From assembly GCA_017642895.1 (NCBI GenBank), contig JAEPON010000017.1, positions 16,393 to 80,392 of the forward strand: a stretch of 64,000 nucleotides of DNA. Reading direction: 5' to 3'. Numbering within the stretch: the first letter of the stretch is position 1; the number at the start of each line of letters is the position of its first letter. Under the pieces are notes generated by a model that worked only from the letters and a program-made list of their open reading frames with translations, was not told where the DNA came from and searched no databases. Source of the DNA: Roseitalea sp. GTDB taxonomy: Bacteria; Pseudomonadota; Alphaproteobacteria; Rhizobiales; Rhizobiaceae. A program made the position numbers and the translations under genes. Positions 16,420 through 25,132 of the stretch are shown one piece after another.

Positions 16420-17579
16420 GAGGCCACCGCCATCGGCTTCATCGCCGCAACCCAGTCGTCCGAGCGCATCTCGATCAGCCGCGACGCCGTGCGCTCGAAC
16501 TCGAATGCCTCGGTGCCGCTCTTTGCCTGGTAGAGGTCGTTTGGCTGGGCAGCGGCGGAGACGACCAGCTTGTTGTGATTGTCGTAAAGCGTATCGATCA
16601 GATTGATGAAGCGTTTGGCCTCGTTGCGCTTGCCGTCGCCGATCACCGGCACGTTTTCCACCATCAGTGTATGATACTGGCGGGCAATGGCGAGAAAGTC
16701 GCGCGCGCCGAGCGGCGCCTCGCACAGATCGGCAAAATCAAAGCGCGCCGCGCCCATCGCGGTGGCAGGGACGGGCACGCGGCGGCCCTTGACTGTGACC
16801 TCGGCAGGCGGGGAGGCAATGCCGCCGATGATCTTCACCCAAGCCGCTTCCATCGCCATCTCGGTCTCGGGACCGAGCGGCGTCATGTAGAGAGGCGTCT
16901 GCGACAGCCGCCCGAGACGGTAATCGCGGTCTGCATCGAGGCTGAACACATCGACATGCGCGTCCAGAATATCGAGAAACGGCGTGAACAGGCCGCGATT
17001 GAGCCCGTCCTTGTAAAGTTCGGACGGCGGCACATTCGACGTGGCGACCAGCACCACACCACGCTCGAACAAGGCCGAGAAAAGCCGTGACAGGATCATC
17101 GCGTCAGCGATGTCGGTCACCGTGAATTCGTCAAAACACAATATGCGCGCTTCGTCCGCGATCGCGTGCGCCACCGGCGGGATCGGATCATCGCCCTTGA
17201 CGGTGCCGTCCTTCAAAGCCGCGCGATGGGCGCCAATCCGGTCATGCACATCGGCCATGAAATCGTGGAAATGGGCGCGACGCTTTCGCCGTGCCGGGCA
17301 GGCGCGGAAGAAGAAGTCCATCAGCATGGTCTTGCCTCGGCCGACCGAGCCATGGATATAGAGGCCACGCACCTGATCGAATTTCGGCGCTTTCTTGGCA
17401 AACAGCCAGCCCAGCGACGAGGATTTCGATGCCAGCCGCATCGAGCCGATCTGGCCATTCAGATCATCGAGACGTGCGGCAAGGGCATGCTGCGCCGCAT
17501 CGTCGCTGATGGCGCCCTCGCGCACCAGTTCGCGATAGCGCGAGGCAACCGAATCACCGGGGCGGATTCTGTCGGGCAT
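16416..17579 (-). CDS. zapE: cell division protein ZapE (AFG1-family ATPase)
   Basis: 387-residue AAA-type P-loop ATPase: Walker A GSVGRGKT, Walker B ILCFDEFTVTD, sensor VATSNVPPSELYKDGLNR and a C-terminal region typical of AFG1/ZapE (CEAPLGARDFLAIA). ZapE destabilises FtsZ polymers during constriction in E. coli; in Hyphomicrobiales it is normally encoded close to mdh, as here. It leads the zapE-NUDIX-VOC operon. Confidence 0.92.
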   Translation of the reverse strand: MPDRIRPGDSVASRYRELVREGAISDDAAQHALAARLDDLNGQIGSMRLASKSSSLGWLFAKKAPKFDQVRGLYIHGSVGRGKTMLMDFFFRACPARRKRRAHFHDFMADVHDRIGAHRAALKDGTVKGDDPIPPVAHAIADEARILCFDEFTVTDIADAMILSRLFSALFERGVVLVATSNVPPSELYKDGLNRGLFTPFLDILDAHVDVFSLDADRDYRLGRLSQTPLYMTPLGPETEMAMEAAWVKIIGGIASPPAEVTVKGRRVPVPATAMGAARFDFADLCEAPLGARDFLAIARQYHTLMVENVPVIGDGKRNEAKRFINLIDTLYDNHNKLVVSAAAQPNDLYQAKSGTEAFEFERTASRLIEMRSDDWVAAMKPMAVAS

Positions 17580-17608
17580 CGCCGGTCGCGGTCCCGTCCC
17601 TTGCGTGC

Positions 17609-18232
17609 TTACCGGGCCAGGCTGATGGCCCGGCCGCTCGTCGTCTGGCCGTCAAACCGGTCGCCGCCCGACGAGAACAGCGTGGCGACACGGTTGCCGC
17701 CCGAATCGCTGAGCACGACCTGATTGCCGTTGATGGTCCAGGACGAGACGTTCGCCGCATCGCCCGGGCAACCACGCGACGCCGCGCGGAAACCGGTCGA
17801 CCAGCGCGTCAGCGCCATGAACATCTGGCAGTTGGCGCCTTCGGTCGAGACCCGCCATGCGCCGACCATCGCTTCGCGGGTCACCGGTTCGGCGGACGCC
17901 ACTTGCTGGACGCTGCTTGGATCCGCGTTCGGATCCGTCGGGTCGGCCGCGTCGGTCTCGGGCGGGGTGTCCGTGCCGGCGACGACCGTGCCGCCGGGCG
18001 CAACGGGGAAACCGTCAGGCCCCAGCGCCGGGGCGCCGGCACCCGTGCCCGGCTGCGAGGGCGGCGGCAACTGGCCGCTGGTCACCGTGCCGGCCGGCGC
18101 CGGGTTCAGCGGCGCCGGTTGCGTGTTCAACGCTCCGATCCGGTTGCTTGTGCATCCCGAAACGGCCACTGCCGCCAACGCAACAGCCGCGATCGGGCCA
18201 GCAAGGGTCCTGCCCGAAAGGTTCCTGCCCAT
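17609..18232 (-). CDS. Omp19-like outer membrane lipoprotein, AprI/Inh protease-inhibitor domain
   Basis: 207 residues. A lipoprotein signal peptide ends with the lipobox VSGC near residue 29. A Pro/Gly/Ala/Asp-rich linker follows to about residue 105. The C-terminal Inh-type beta domain starts at EAMVGAWRVSTEGANCQMF and ends DRFDGQTTSGRAISL. This arrangement matches Brucella Omp19, an outer-membrane lipoprotein that inhibits proteases. ATG 18232 has GGAGATGGGAC upstream. Confidence 0.88.
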   Translation of the reverse strand: MGRNLSGRTLAGPIAAVALAAVAVSGCTSNRIGALNTQPAPLNPAPAGTVTSGQLPPPSQPGTGAGAPALGPDGFPVAPGGTVVAGTDTPPETDAADPTDPNADPSSVQQVASAEPVTREAMVGAWRVSTEGANCQMFMALTRWSTGFRAASRGCPGDAANVSSWTINGNQVVLSDSGGNRVATLFSSGGDRFDGQTTSGRAISLAR

Positions 18233-18423
18233 GTCCCATCTCCACTTGCGCGGCATGCCTTTGCCGGCGCCGCGATTGCGCCCTTCCTCGTCCAATAAAA
18301 AGGCCAAAGAAAGAAAAAACAAGGTTAACAGCCGCTTGCCCGGCGAACTTGCACGCCCTTCGTGACAATTCGGACACGCACCGTGACGGGCGGCCGGCCT
18401 GGCCCAGCCCGTGACTGCGGACA

Positions 18424-18453
18424 AGAAAGGCGGAGCCTCGGCCCCGCCTTTGG
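18424..18453 (-). terminator. hairpin after rpsP
   Basis: On the minus strand an 8-bp stem (18426-18433 with 18444-18451, AAAGGCGG/CCGCCTTT) is followed by a T-rich but interrupted tail about 20 bases after the rpsP stop. Likely terminator, moderate quality. Confidence 0.6.
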
Positions 18454-18473
18454 GTCAGCCATCTTTGCGGGTC

Positions 18474-18947
18474 TTATTCGGCCGCAGCTTCCTTGGCCTC
18501 TTCCTTGGCCTCTTCCTCGGCGGGTGCCTCGGCGGGCGCGTCCTCAGCCGGCGCTTCGGCGGCGGCCTTGGCTTCTTCCTCGGCAGCCTTTGCCGCGTCA
18601 GCCGCTTCCTCTTCCTTCATGCGCTGCTCTTCAAGGCGCTCCTGCGCCTTCTTGCCGGGCTTTGCCTTGTCGGGGTTGTTGCGCGCCTCGCGCTTGGCGA
18701 TGCCGGCTTCGTCGAGAAAGCGCAGCACACGGTCGGTCGGCTGGGCGCCGACACCGAGCCAATGCTTGACGCGTTCTTCATCGAGCGTGACGCGCGGGGC
18801 TTCGCCATCCTTGGGCAGCATCGGGTTCCATGCGCCGACGCGCTCGATGAAGCGGCCGTCGCGCGGCGAGCGCACATCGGCAACGACAACGTGGTAGTAG
18901 GGACGCTTCTTGGAGCCCGCACGGGCCAGACGCAGTTTCAGTGCCAT
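18474..18947 (-). CDS. rpsP: 30S ribosomal protein S16 with Ala/Glu-rich extension
   Basis: 157 residues. Residues 1-80 are the conserved S16 core (MALKLRLARAGSKKRPYYH, then VVVADVRSPRDGRFIERVG, TLDEERVKHWLGVGAQPTDRV). The remaining 75 or so residues are a low-complexity helix of Ala, Glu and Lys, longer than the core-only S16 (about 80 residues) but typical in kind for rhizobia. AAGGAAAAACCC precedes the ATG. The usual rimM and trmD neighbours are not in this window. Confidence 0.95.
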   Translation of the reverse strand: MALKLRLARAGSKKRPYYHVVVADVRSPRDGRFIERVGAWNPMLPKDGEAPRVTLDEERVKHWLGVGAQPTDRVLRFLDEAGIAKREARNNPDKAKPGKKAQERLEEQRMKEEEAADAAKAAEEEAKAAAEAPAEDAPAEAPAEEEAKEEAKEAAAE

Positions 18948-18972
18948 GGGTTTTTCCTTTGGTTCAATGACA

Positions 18973-19518
18973 TCATGTGTTGGATGAGAGGATCTGTCGG
19001 GGCGGCAAATGCCGCCAGATATCGGCGGTGAAGTCCCAGATCGGGACGTTTTGACGTTCCACGGTCGCGCCCAGCCGACGCGCAACCTTCTGGGAGGCAT
19101 GATTGTTGGGGTCGATCACGCTGATCGCGGTGTCCCAGCCAAGTTCGTCATAGGCAAAGCGCAACGCTGCCCCGGCCGCTTCGGCCGCATAGCCCTTGCC
19201 CTGGGCGGGTCCTGCCAGCGTGTAGCCCACTTCGCGCTCCGGCCAGCCCGGCGGGTTGAGCAGTCCGCAATGCCCGATGCAGGTGTCCGATTGCTTCTCC
19301 GCGATGCAGAAATAGCCAAAGCCATGCAGAATCCAGCTTCCGGCCATCGCCGCGAGCGACTTCCAGGCCTTGAACCGCGATTCCGGGCCGCCGGTATAGC
19401 GCATCACCGCGGGGTCCGCCTTGTAGGCGGCGACGGCTTCGAAATCACGCAACTCGAAACCGCGCAGGATCAACCGTTCGGTCTCGATGACCGGAATGCG
19501 GGTCGTATCGTGGATCAT
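18973..19518 (-). CDS. GNAT family N-acetyltransferase (RimJ/RimL type)
   Basis: 181 residues, acetyltransferase_3 subgroup: IETERLILRGFELRDFEAVAAY at the N-terminus, REVGYTLAGPAQGKGYAAEA as the acetyl-CoA pyrophosphate loop and a C-terminal NHASQKVARRLGATVERQ. It may act on an N-terminal amine of a protein or on a small molecule. Its ATG overlaps the stop of a paralogous gene by four bases (ATGA). Confidence 0.88.
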   Translation of the reverse strand: MIHDTTRIPVIETERLILRGFELRDFEAVAAYKADPAVMRYTGGPESRFKAWKSLAAMAGSWILHGFGYFCIAEKQSDTCIGHCGLLNPPGWPEREVGYTLAGPAQGKGYAAEAAGAALRFAYDELGWDTAISVIDPNNHASQKVARRLGATVERQNVPIWDFTADIWRHLPPRQILSSNT

Positions 19519-20072
19519 GCGGCTCGACCTTCATCCACCGCCAACGCCGAAGCTGCCGGATAGCGCCATATCTGGACGGGAACGACCTCGTAGAGCATGG
19601 CGTCGCCATCGTGCCGTGCGCCGAGCTTCCGCGCCACGCCAAGCGACGCCGTGTTTTGCGCGTCGATATAGCTGATCGCCGTCGCCCAATCGAGCGCCTC
19701 ATAGACATGGTCGAGCGCCGCGTGCACGGCTTCGGTCGCATAGCCCCGGCCGTGATGGGAGGCCGCGACCCCATAGGTGATTTCAGGCTCCAGCGCCTTG
19801 CCGGCCGGATCCCACGGACCGCAATAGCCGATGGTCTCGCCGGTCGATCTGAGCGTCACCGCAAACGGACCCCAGCCCTTGAGCATCCAATGGCCGGCAT
19901 AGGTCGCCAGTTGCCGCCATGTGGCCGGCTCATCCTTGGTGCCGCCGATGAAGCGCGTCACCTTTGCGTCGCCGAACAGCGCGAACAGCCCATCGAAATC
20001 ATCCTCGCGCCAGCCGCGCAGGATCAGACGTTCGGTTTCGATGACCGGAATGTCGGCGGGTCCGCGTGTCAC
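19515..20072 (-). CDS. GNAT family N-acetyltransferase, tandem paralogue
   Basis: 185 residues with the same layout as the next gene (IETERLILRGWREDDFDGL, EPEITYGVAASHHGRGYATEA, NTASLGVARKLGARHDG), so the pair arose by tandem duplication. The GTG start at 20072 lies on the ffh stop (GTGA), and its stop overlaps the second acetyltransferase, so ffh and both GNAT genes are translationally coupled. Substrates unknown. Confidence 0.88.
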   Translation of the reverse strand: MTRGPADIPVIETERLILRGWREDDFDGLFALFGDAKVTRFIGGTKDEPATWRQLATYAGHWMLKGWGPFAVTLRSTGETIGYCGPWDPAGKALEPEITYGVAASHHGRGYATEAVHAALDHVYEALDWATAISYIDAQNTASLGVARKLGARHDGDAMLYEVVPVQIWRYPAASALAVDEGRAA

Positions 20073-21625
20073 TTCTTCGGCCCTTTCGGCAGGCCGGGCA
20101 GCGAGGGGCCGCCCAGGCCCGGCAGCTTCGGGCCGCCAAGACCGGGCAGACCGCCGCCGGGCACGCCCGGCGCGCCCAAACCAAGCTGTTCGGCCTGCTT
20201 CTGCAGCGTCTTGAGGTCCTTCTCGCTCATCTGGGAAGGATCGGGCATGCCACCCGGCATTCCGCCGGGCAGGCCCATCTTGCCGGCCATGCCGCCCATC
20301 AGCTTGCCCATCATGCCGCCGCCCTTCTTGCCCTTCATGGATTTCATCATGTCGGCCATCTGGCGGTGCATCTTCAAAAGCTTGTTGATCTCGGCGGCGT
20401 TTGTGCCCGAGCCGGCGGCGATGCGTTTCTTGCGCGAGTGCTTGAGCAGATCCGGCTGGGCGCGCTCCTTCGGCGTCATCGACGAGATGATGGCGAGCTG
20501 ACGGCCGAACATCTTGTCGTCCATGCCGGCTGCGGCCATCTGGTCCTTCATCTTGCCCATGCCGGGCATCATTCCCATCAGGCCGCCCATGCCGCCCATC
20601 TTCTGCATCTGCTTGAGCTGATCAGCGAGATCATTGAGATCGAATTTGCCGGACGCCATCTTCTTGGCCATGGCGGCGGCTTTTTCCTGGTCGATCGTCT
20701 CGGCGGCCTTTTCGACCAGCGACACGATATCGCCCATGCCCAGAATGCGGTCGGCGATGCGCTTGGGGTGGAATTCCTCCAGCGCGTCCATCTTTTCGCC
20801 GGTGCCGACCAGCTTGACCGGTTTGCCGGTCGCCGCGCGCATCGAAAGGGCCGCGCCGCCGCGCCCGTCGCCGTCCATGCGGGTGAGCACGAGGCCGGTG
20901 ATGCCGACGCGCTCGTCGAAATTGCGCGCAAGGTTCACCGCATCCTGACCGGTCAGCGAATCCGCCACCAGCAGGATTTCGTGCGGGCCTGCGGCTTTTC
21001 TGATGTCGGCCATCTCGACCATCAGCGGCTCGTCGATATGGGTGCGGCCGGCGGTGTCGAGGATCACAACATCATGGCCGCCAAGCTTGCCGGCCTGAAT
21101 GGCGCGCGCCGCAATGGCGACCGGTTCCTGACCTTCGATGACGGGCAGGGTTGCGACCTCGGTCTGCTCGCCAAGCTGTCTGAGCTGCTCCTGCGCGGCG
21201 GGCCGGCGCGTATCGAGCGAGGCCATCAGGACCTTTTTCTTGTCGCGGTCGGTCAGCCGCTTGGCGATCTTCGCCGATGTCGTCGTCTTACCGGAGCCCT
21301 GAAGGCCGACCATCATGATGACGACCGGCGCCGGCGCGTTCAGATCGATGGTTTCGGCGTCCGAGCCCAGCGTTTCGACCAGCTCGTCATGGACGATCTT
21401 GACGACCATCTGGCCGGGCTTGACCGATTTGAGAACATCGACGCCGACGGCCTTTTCGCGCACGCGTTCGACAAAGCCACGCACCACTTCCAGCGACACG
21501 TCGGCTTCAATCAGCGCGCGCCGGACCTCGCGCAGCGCGGCGGAGACATCCTTCTCCGACAAGGCGCCACGGCCGGTCAGCGACCCGAATATCGACCCCA
21601 AACGGTCGGAAAGCGATTCAAACAT
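20069..21625 (-). CDS. ffh: signal recognition particle protein Ffh
   Basis: 518-residue SRP GTPase. N domain 1-90, G domain with GLQGSGKTTTSAK (P-loop), DTRRPAAQEQL, DTAGRTHIDEP and TRMDGDGRGG, then the Met-rich M domain that binds 4.5S RNA and signal peptides (about 300-440). A Gly/Pro/Leu-rich tail of about 70 residues ends in PGLPKGPKK. It works with FtsY, encoded at 28.5 kb, in cotranslational membrane targeting. Confidence 0.96.
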   Translation of the reverse strand: MFESLSDRLGSIFGSLTGRGALSEKDVSAALREVRRALIEADVSLEVVRGFVERVREKAVGVDVLKSVKPGQMVVKIVHDELVETLGSDAETIDLNAPAPVVIMMVGLQGSGKTTTSAKIAKRLTDRDKKKVLMASLDTRRPAAQEQLRQLGEQTEVATLPVIEGQEPVAIAARAIQAGKLGGHDVVILDTAGRTHIDEPLMVEMADIRKAAGPHEILLVADSLTGQDAVNLARNFDERVGITGLVLTRMDGDGRGGAALSMRAATGKPVKLVGTGEKMDALEEFHPKRIADRILGMGDIVSLVEKAAETIDQEKAAAMAKKMASGKFDLNDLADQLKQMQKMGGMGGLMGMMPGMGKMKDQMAAAGMDDKMFGRQLAIISSMTPKERAQPDLLKHSRKKRIAAGSGTNAAEINKLLKMHRQMADMMKSMKGKKGGGMMGKLMGGMAGKMGLPGGMPGGMPDPSQMSEKDLKTLQKQAEQLGLGAPGVPGGGLPGLGGPKLPGLGGPSLPGLPKGPKK

Positions 21626-21927
21626 CCGTTCGTTCCATCCCCGATTTCACCGGCGCCGGCGCTGCCGGACCCATGGCGTCGAGATAAGCATCCGCGCGCG
21701 CAAACCCAAACGCCAAAGCACAAACGCACCCGAGGGCGCATCGCGCTGTCGGGTGTGGACCTCCGGGATCGTGCCTGTCAGGCGCCCCGGTCGGCGGCTC
21801 GGAGACGGGTCTCGTCGCTGATCGGCGCGGCTATGGGGCAAACCGCGCGCCAAGTCAAGAACGGCTGCTTGATTTGGCTACCGCCAAGTGTTCAACTTCG
21901 ACTCCGATGTAATGGTGGGAGGCAAAC
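21626..21927. other. intergenic region, ffh to acidic protein gene
   Basis: About 300 bases between divergent genes. No supported frame or RNA gene is visible; it must contain promoters for both. Only weak GC-rich palindromes are present around 21775-21800. Confidence 0.35.
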
Positions 21928-22710
21928 ATGTTTAGTTGGGGAAACAAGCAGGTTCCGATCAATGGACCTGGAGACCAGGAACCACCGGATCCGCCCGATC
22001 CGCCGCGTGATGACGATGAAAGCGGCACGGATCCGGACGGCGACCGCGATCCGCCCGAGGACGATCGCGACGAGGATTCCGACGTCGATCAGTTGCGGGC
22101 CATGGTGGCAGGAAACGAGGCGAGTGCCGATACATGCGAACTCGTATCGCTTTCCATGACCATCGCCCGCCTGCTTGAGAACAGCGCCACACGCTACTGG
22201 AATAAGGATGCGGAAGGTTCCCTGGGATCGTTTGCCGAAGCCGGCCGCGCGGCCAAGCAATTCGTCAAGACTTGCCAGAGCCTGCGTGGCAAACTCGAGG
22301 TCGAACGCGAGCGGATGTCCGTGTTTGAAGGTTATCGCAGACCGCTTGGCGCCGTGACACGGCACGATGTTCCGTTCATGGGTGCGCTTCAGATGGACGA
22401 AAGCCGTTTTCGCGCGCTGGAAGAACGCCTCGATATGCTTGCCGCGCAAGGCAGCATGGCAGATGCCGCCAAACGCGAGCTGGATTTGGTCGCGGTGGCG
22501 CACAAACGTGGTCAGGCGCTCTTGGATCAGTTGCAGGCGACGCGCGGCACGATCGAAAGCGGCCGCTTCTTTGACCTGATGGTTGGCCAGAGCCGGCCAA
22601 ATACCACTGACGACCGCCTCAACGCCGTGATCTCGGCAAGCCTTGACCTGTTCCACCTGCGCAACGAGGCGGCGTTGCTTTCCTGGCGCAAATTCCGGCA
22701 GAAGACCTAG
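21928..22710 (+). CDS. uncharacterised protein with acidic Pro/Asp-rich N-terminus
   Basis: 260 residues, GGGAGG ribosome site 5 nt before the ATG. Residues 12-55 are low-complexity Asp/Pro/Arg (PPDPPDPPRDDDESG). The rest is helical: a segment around 70-135 (SMTIARLLENSATRYWNKD, AAKQFVKTCQSLRGKL), then ESRFRALEERLDMLAAQ and ASLDLFHLRNEAALLSWRKF. No signal peptide or membrane helix. Its stop codon TAG is the left terminal base triplet of a palindromic repeat, so the original C-terminus may have been altered. Unrecognised family. Confidence 0.72.
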   Translation: MFSWGNKQVPINGPGDQEPPDPPDPPRDDDESGTDPDGDRDPPEDDRDEDSDVDQLRAMVAGNEASADTCELVSLSMTIARLLENSATRYWNKDAEGSLGSFAEAGRAAKQFVKTCQSLRGKLEVERERMSVFEGYRRPLGAVTRHDVPFMGALQMDESRFRALEERLDMLAAQGSMADAAKRELDLVAVAHKRGQALLDQLQATRGTIESGRFFDLMVGQSRPNTTDDRLNAVISASLDLFHLRNEAALLSWRKFRQKT

Positions 22711-22836
22711 AGCGCGTTCGGCGAAGAGCCTGCCCCGGACTTGATCCGGGGTGGAATCACCGGAGCCGATAAGACAAGCAATAAAACAATCGGTTAGAGC
22801 GGAGCTGCGTTTCCACGAAACGCGGAAACGCTCTAG
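22707..22836. repeat. 130-bp palindromic mosaic repeat
   Basis: Bounded by terminal inverted repeats CTAGAGCG (22707-22714) and CGCTCTAG (22829-22836). Inside are two hairpins, CCCCGGA/TCCGGGG (22733-22751) and GCGTTTCC/GGAAACGC (22807-22831). The words CCCCGGACTTGATCCGGGG and GAAACGCGGAAACGCTCTAG are familiar intergenic repeats of Hyphomicrobiales. The left end supplies the stop codon of the preceding gene. Confidence 0.75.
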
Positions 22837-22930
22837 GGAGCACGATCGCGTCGAACCTGCCAATCGCTGGTCCGCGCCGCCGCGCTGGCCCCGTGAACCG
22901 GCAAGATGTGCCCGCAAGGCGCGGCGCCTG

Positions 22931-23587
22931 TCAGCGGAACTGCACCCCGTCGGTCCAGTGGAATTCGCCGGTTGGCCCGTCCATGACCCACAGTTCGCCC
23001 CGGGCGATATCGAACCAGGCGCCGTGCAGCGTCAGATCGCCCTTGTCCAGCCGTTTGCGGACGCATGCGAAGGTCTTGAGGTTGGCAATCGACTGGCGAA
23101 TGCCTTCTTCCTCGACCGGCCGGTAGCTGTCCTGGTCGCCGGCATCGGTGCACACATGGTCGATCGGTTCGCGGTCGAGCCAGCCCATCCACGCCCCGAT
23201 GAAGTCGTCCGGCGACAACGGTTCGGTACCGGCGCCGCCGTCCACCAGCGCGCGGATGCCGCCGCAACGCGCATGGCCCAGAACGACGATGTGCCGGACC
23301 TTCAGCCCGTTGACCGCGAATTCGAGCGCGGCGGCGATCGACAGGTTGCGTCCGTCGGTCGTGTAGGGCGGTACCAGATTGGCGACATTGCGCTGGACGA
23401 ACAGCGAACCCGGATCAGCCGAAAAGATCAGTTCCGGCGTCACCCGGCTGTCGCAGCAGGCAATGACCAGCGTGTCGGGCTTCTGGCCCTCCACCGCCAG
23501 CCGGGCATGCTGGTAGCTGCCCTTTTCCGCCGCGCGGCCGCGAAAACCGCGATAGCCGTCCAAAAGCCTCAAAGGAAATGTGCGCAT
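22931..23587 (-). CDS. beta-class carbonic anhydrase
   Basis: 218 residues. Zinc ligands Cys45 and the Asp46/Arg48 dyad are in CCDSRVTP, with His105 and Cys108 in GHARCGGI. It interconverts CO2 and bicarbonate in the cytoplasm. It is encoded 78 bases downstream of an SbtB-like gene, which in turn follows an SbtA-like bicarbonate transporter gene, all on the same strand, so it probably works on transported bicarbonate. Confidence 0.93.
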   Translation of the reverse strand: MRTFPLRLLDGYRGFRGRAAEKGSYQHARLAVEGQKPDTLVIACCDSRVTPELIFSADPGSLFVQRNVANLVPPYTTDGRNLSIAAALEFAVNGLKVRHIVVLGHARCGGIRALVDGGAGTEPLSPDDFIGAWMGWLDREPIDHVCTDAGDQDSYRPVEEEGIRQSIANLKTFACVRKRLDKGDLTLHGAWFDIARGELWVMDGPTGEFHWTDGVQFR

Positions 23588-23665
23588 GGTCCCGCCCTTA
23601 CAGGTGAACGGGTTTAGCGCCGGGCCGTTGGCGACGGCAATTACGCTTTTCGGCTAACCACGCGG

Positions 23666-23977
23666 TCAGAATCGCTCGGGGCGCAGCACGTCCACATCGG
23701 CGATCGTGATGATGCCCATTTGCGGTTCGAGCGCCTCGTAGATGCGGTCGATGGCGATATCGGCCTGCTCAACGGACATGACCGAGACGATCATCACCAT
23801 GCGGCCGGCATCGCCGATGATCCGGTCGCGGTCCCATGTGCCCTCCGAGCCGCGACCCGAAAGCGCCGGAAAAATCGTGTATCCGGTGACCGGGACCTTG
23901 TCCAAAACGCGGGTGATGCGGTGCATGACCGGCACTTCGCAGATCACGGTCATCTGTTTCTTGGCATGGGTCTTCAT
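23666..23977 (-). CDS. SbtB-like P-II family regulator
   Basis: 103 residues of ferredoxin-like P-II fold (TVICEVPVMHRITRVLDK, VPVTGYTIFPALSGRGSEG, GRMVMIVSVMSVEQADIAID). It lacks the classical GlnB T-loop uridylylation motif. Cyanobacterial SbtB proteins bind SbtA and adenyl nucleotides to gate bicarbonate uptake; the position 15 bases after an SbtA-type gene supports the same role. Assignment rests on fold resemblance plus neighbourhood. Confidence 0.78.
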   Translation of the reverse strand: MKTHAKKQMTVICEVPVMHRITRVLDKVPVTGYTIFPALSGRGSEGTWDRDRIIGDAGRMVMIVSVMSVEQADIAIDRIYEALEPQMGIITIADVDVLRPERF

Positions 23978-23992
23978 GATCGGATCGCTCGC

Positions 23993-24985
23993 TTATCCGC
24001 CTGTGACCAGCCGCGCCACCGCCGCATAGGCCGGAATGCCGATGGTCAGGTTCATGGGGAAGGTAACACCGAGCGACAGCGACAGGTAGATCGAGGGTCG
24101 CGCCTCGGGCAGCGCCAGGCGCATCGCCGCCGGAACCGCGATGTACGAGGCACTGGCGGCCAGCGTCATCAAGAGCGCGACGCCGCCCGGCGACAGGCCG
24201 GCGACCAGCGCGAACGGCAACGCCATCGCCGCGCCGATGAACGGCATGAAAAGACCGAAGCCGACAAGCCGCGCATCGAGCACCTTGCGCGCCTGCGCCA
24301 TGCCGCGCCCGGCCACAGCGCCCATGTCGAGCAGGAACAGGCACAAAACGCCGGTGAACGGAACGACGATGAAGCCTTCGATGGCCGCCATGCCCTCGGC
24401 CCCGGTCACCGCGCCAATGACGAACGCGCCCATCAAGACGACCACCGAAGAGTTCAGGAACACCTCCTGCAACAACCCTTCGTCGGCATCGGGATCGGCG
24501 GCCTTTCTCTGCTTGGCTGCCGAGCGCGCCAGGAACAGCGCAACGAGGATCGCCGGCGTTTCCATCGCGGCGGCAACGGCGACCATGAAGCCTTCGGGCT
24601 CGAGCCCGATGGAACGCACGGCTTGCGTGGCGGCAACGAAGGTGACGATCGAGATCGACCCGTAATGGGCGGCAGCGGCGGCCGCATCAATGCGCGGCAG
24701 TTTTGAGATGCGCTGCAAGATGAAGAAGGCGACCAGCGGGATCAGCGCCGACAGGATGATGCCGGCCAGAAGCGCCAGGATCAGCGCCAGCGTCAACCCC
24801 TCGGCGGCGAGCGCGACGCCGCCTTTGAAGCCGATGGCAAGCATCAGATAGATCGACAGCGTCTTGGCGACCGCCTCGGGCAGCGTCAGTTGCGAGCCGG
24901 CGATCGAGCCGGCAAAGCCCAGAATGAAAAACAGCACGGGCGGCGACAGGATGTTGGCCGCGGCAAGCTGTAAAATGGCTTCCAT
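23993..24985 (-). CDS. sodium-dependent bicarbonate permease, SbtA family
   Basis: 330-residue integral membrane protein with about ten helices in two repeats. Family-like segments are ILSPPVLFFILGFAGSIAGS, LSIYLMLAIGFKGGVAL, AAHYGSISIVTFVAAT and GVALLMTLAASASYIAVPAAMR. SbtA proteins import bicarbonate with Na+. ATG 24985 has GGAAAG 8 nt upstream; the longer frame to 25075 adds an unlikely leader. Transcribed before sbtB-like and carbonic anhydrase genes. Confidence 0.85.
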   Translation of the reverse strand: MEAILQLAAANILSPPVLFFILGFAGSIAGSQLTLPEAVAKTLSIYLMLAIGFKGGVALAAEGLTLALILALLAGIILSALIPLVAFFILQRISKLPRIDAAAAAAHYGSISIVTFVAATQAVRSIGLEPEGFMVAVAAAMETPAILVALFLARSAAKQRKAADPDADEGLLQEVFLNSSVVVLMGAFVIGAVTGAEGMAAIEGFIVVPFTGVLCLFLLDMGAVAGRGMAQARKVLDARLVGFGLFMPFIGAAMALPFALVAGLSPGGVALLMTLAASASYIAVPAAMRLALPEARPSIYLSLSLGVTFPMNLTIGIPAYAAVARLVTGG

Positions 24986-25132
24986 GGACGCGCTTTCCGT
25001 GGACGGGACGGCATCGCGCCCCCGCGCGACACAAAAGGTGGACGCCTCTATAAAGACGCGCCGGACGCCGCACAAGCCGCCGGGCGCCGGGTGCCCCTTG
25101 ATCCGTGCCGCCGCATTGCCATCTTTGCCGGC

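Noticed and set aside
20066..22159. 697-codon plus-strand frame over ffh
   Set aside because: Shadow of ffh that runs on into the intergenic region and the next gene in another frame.
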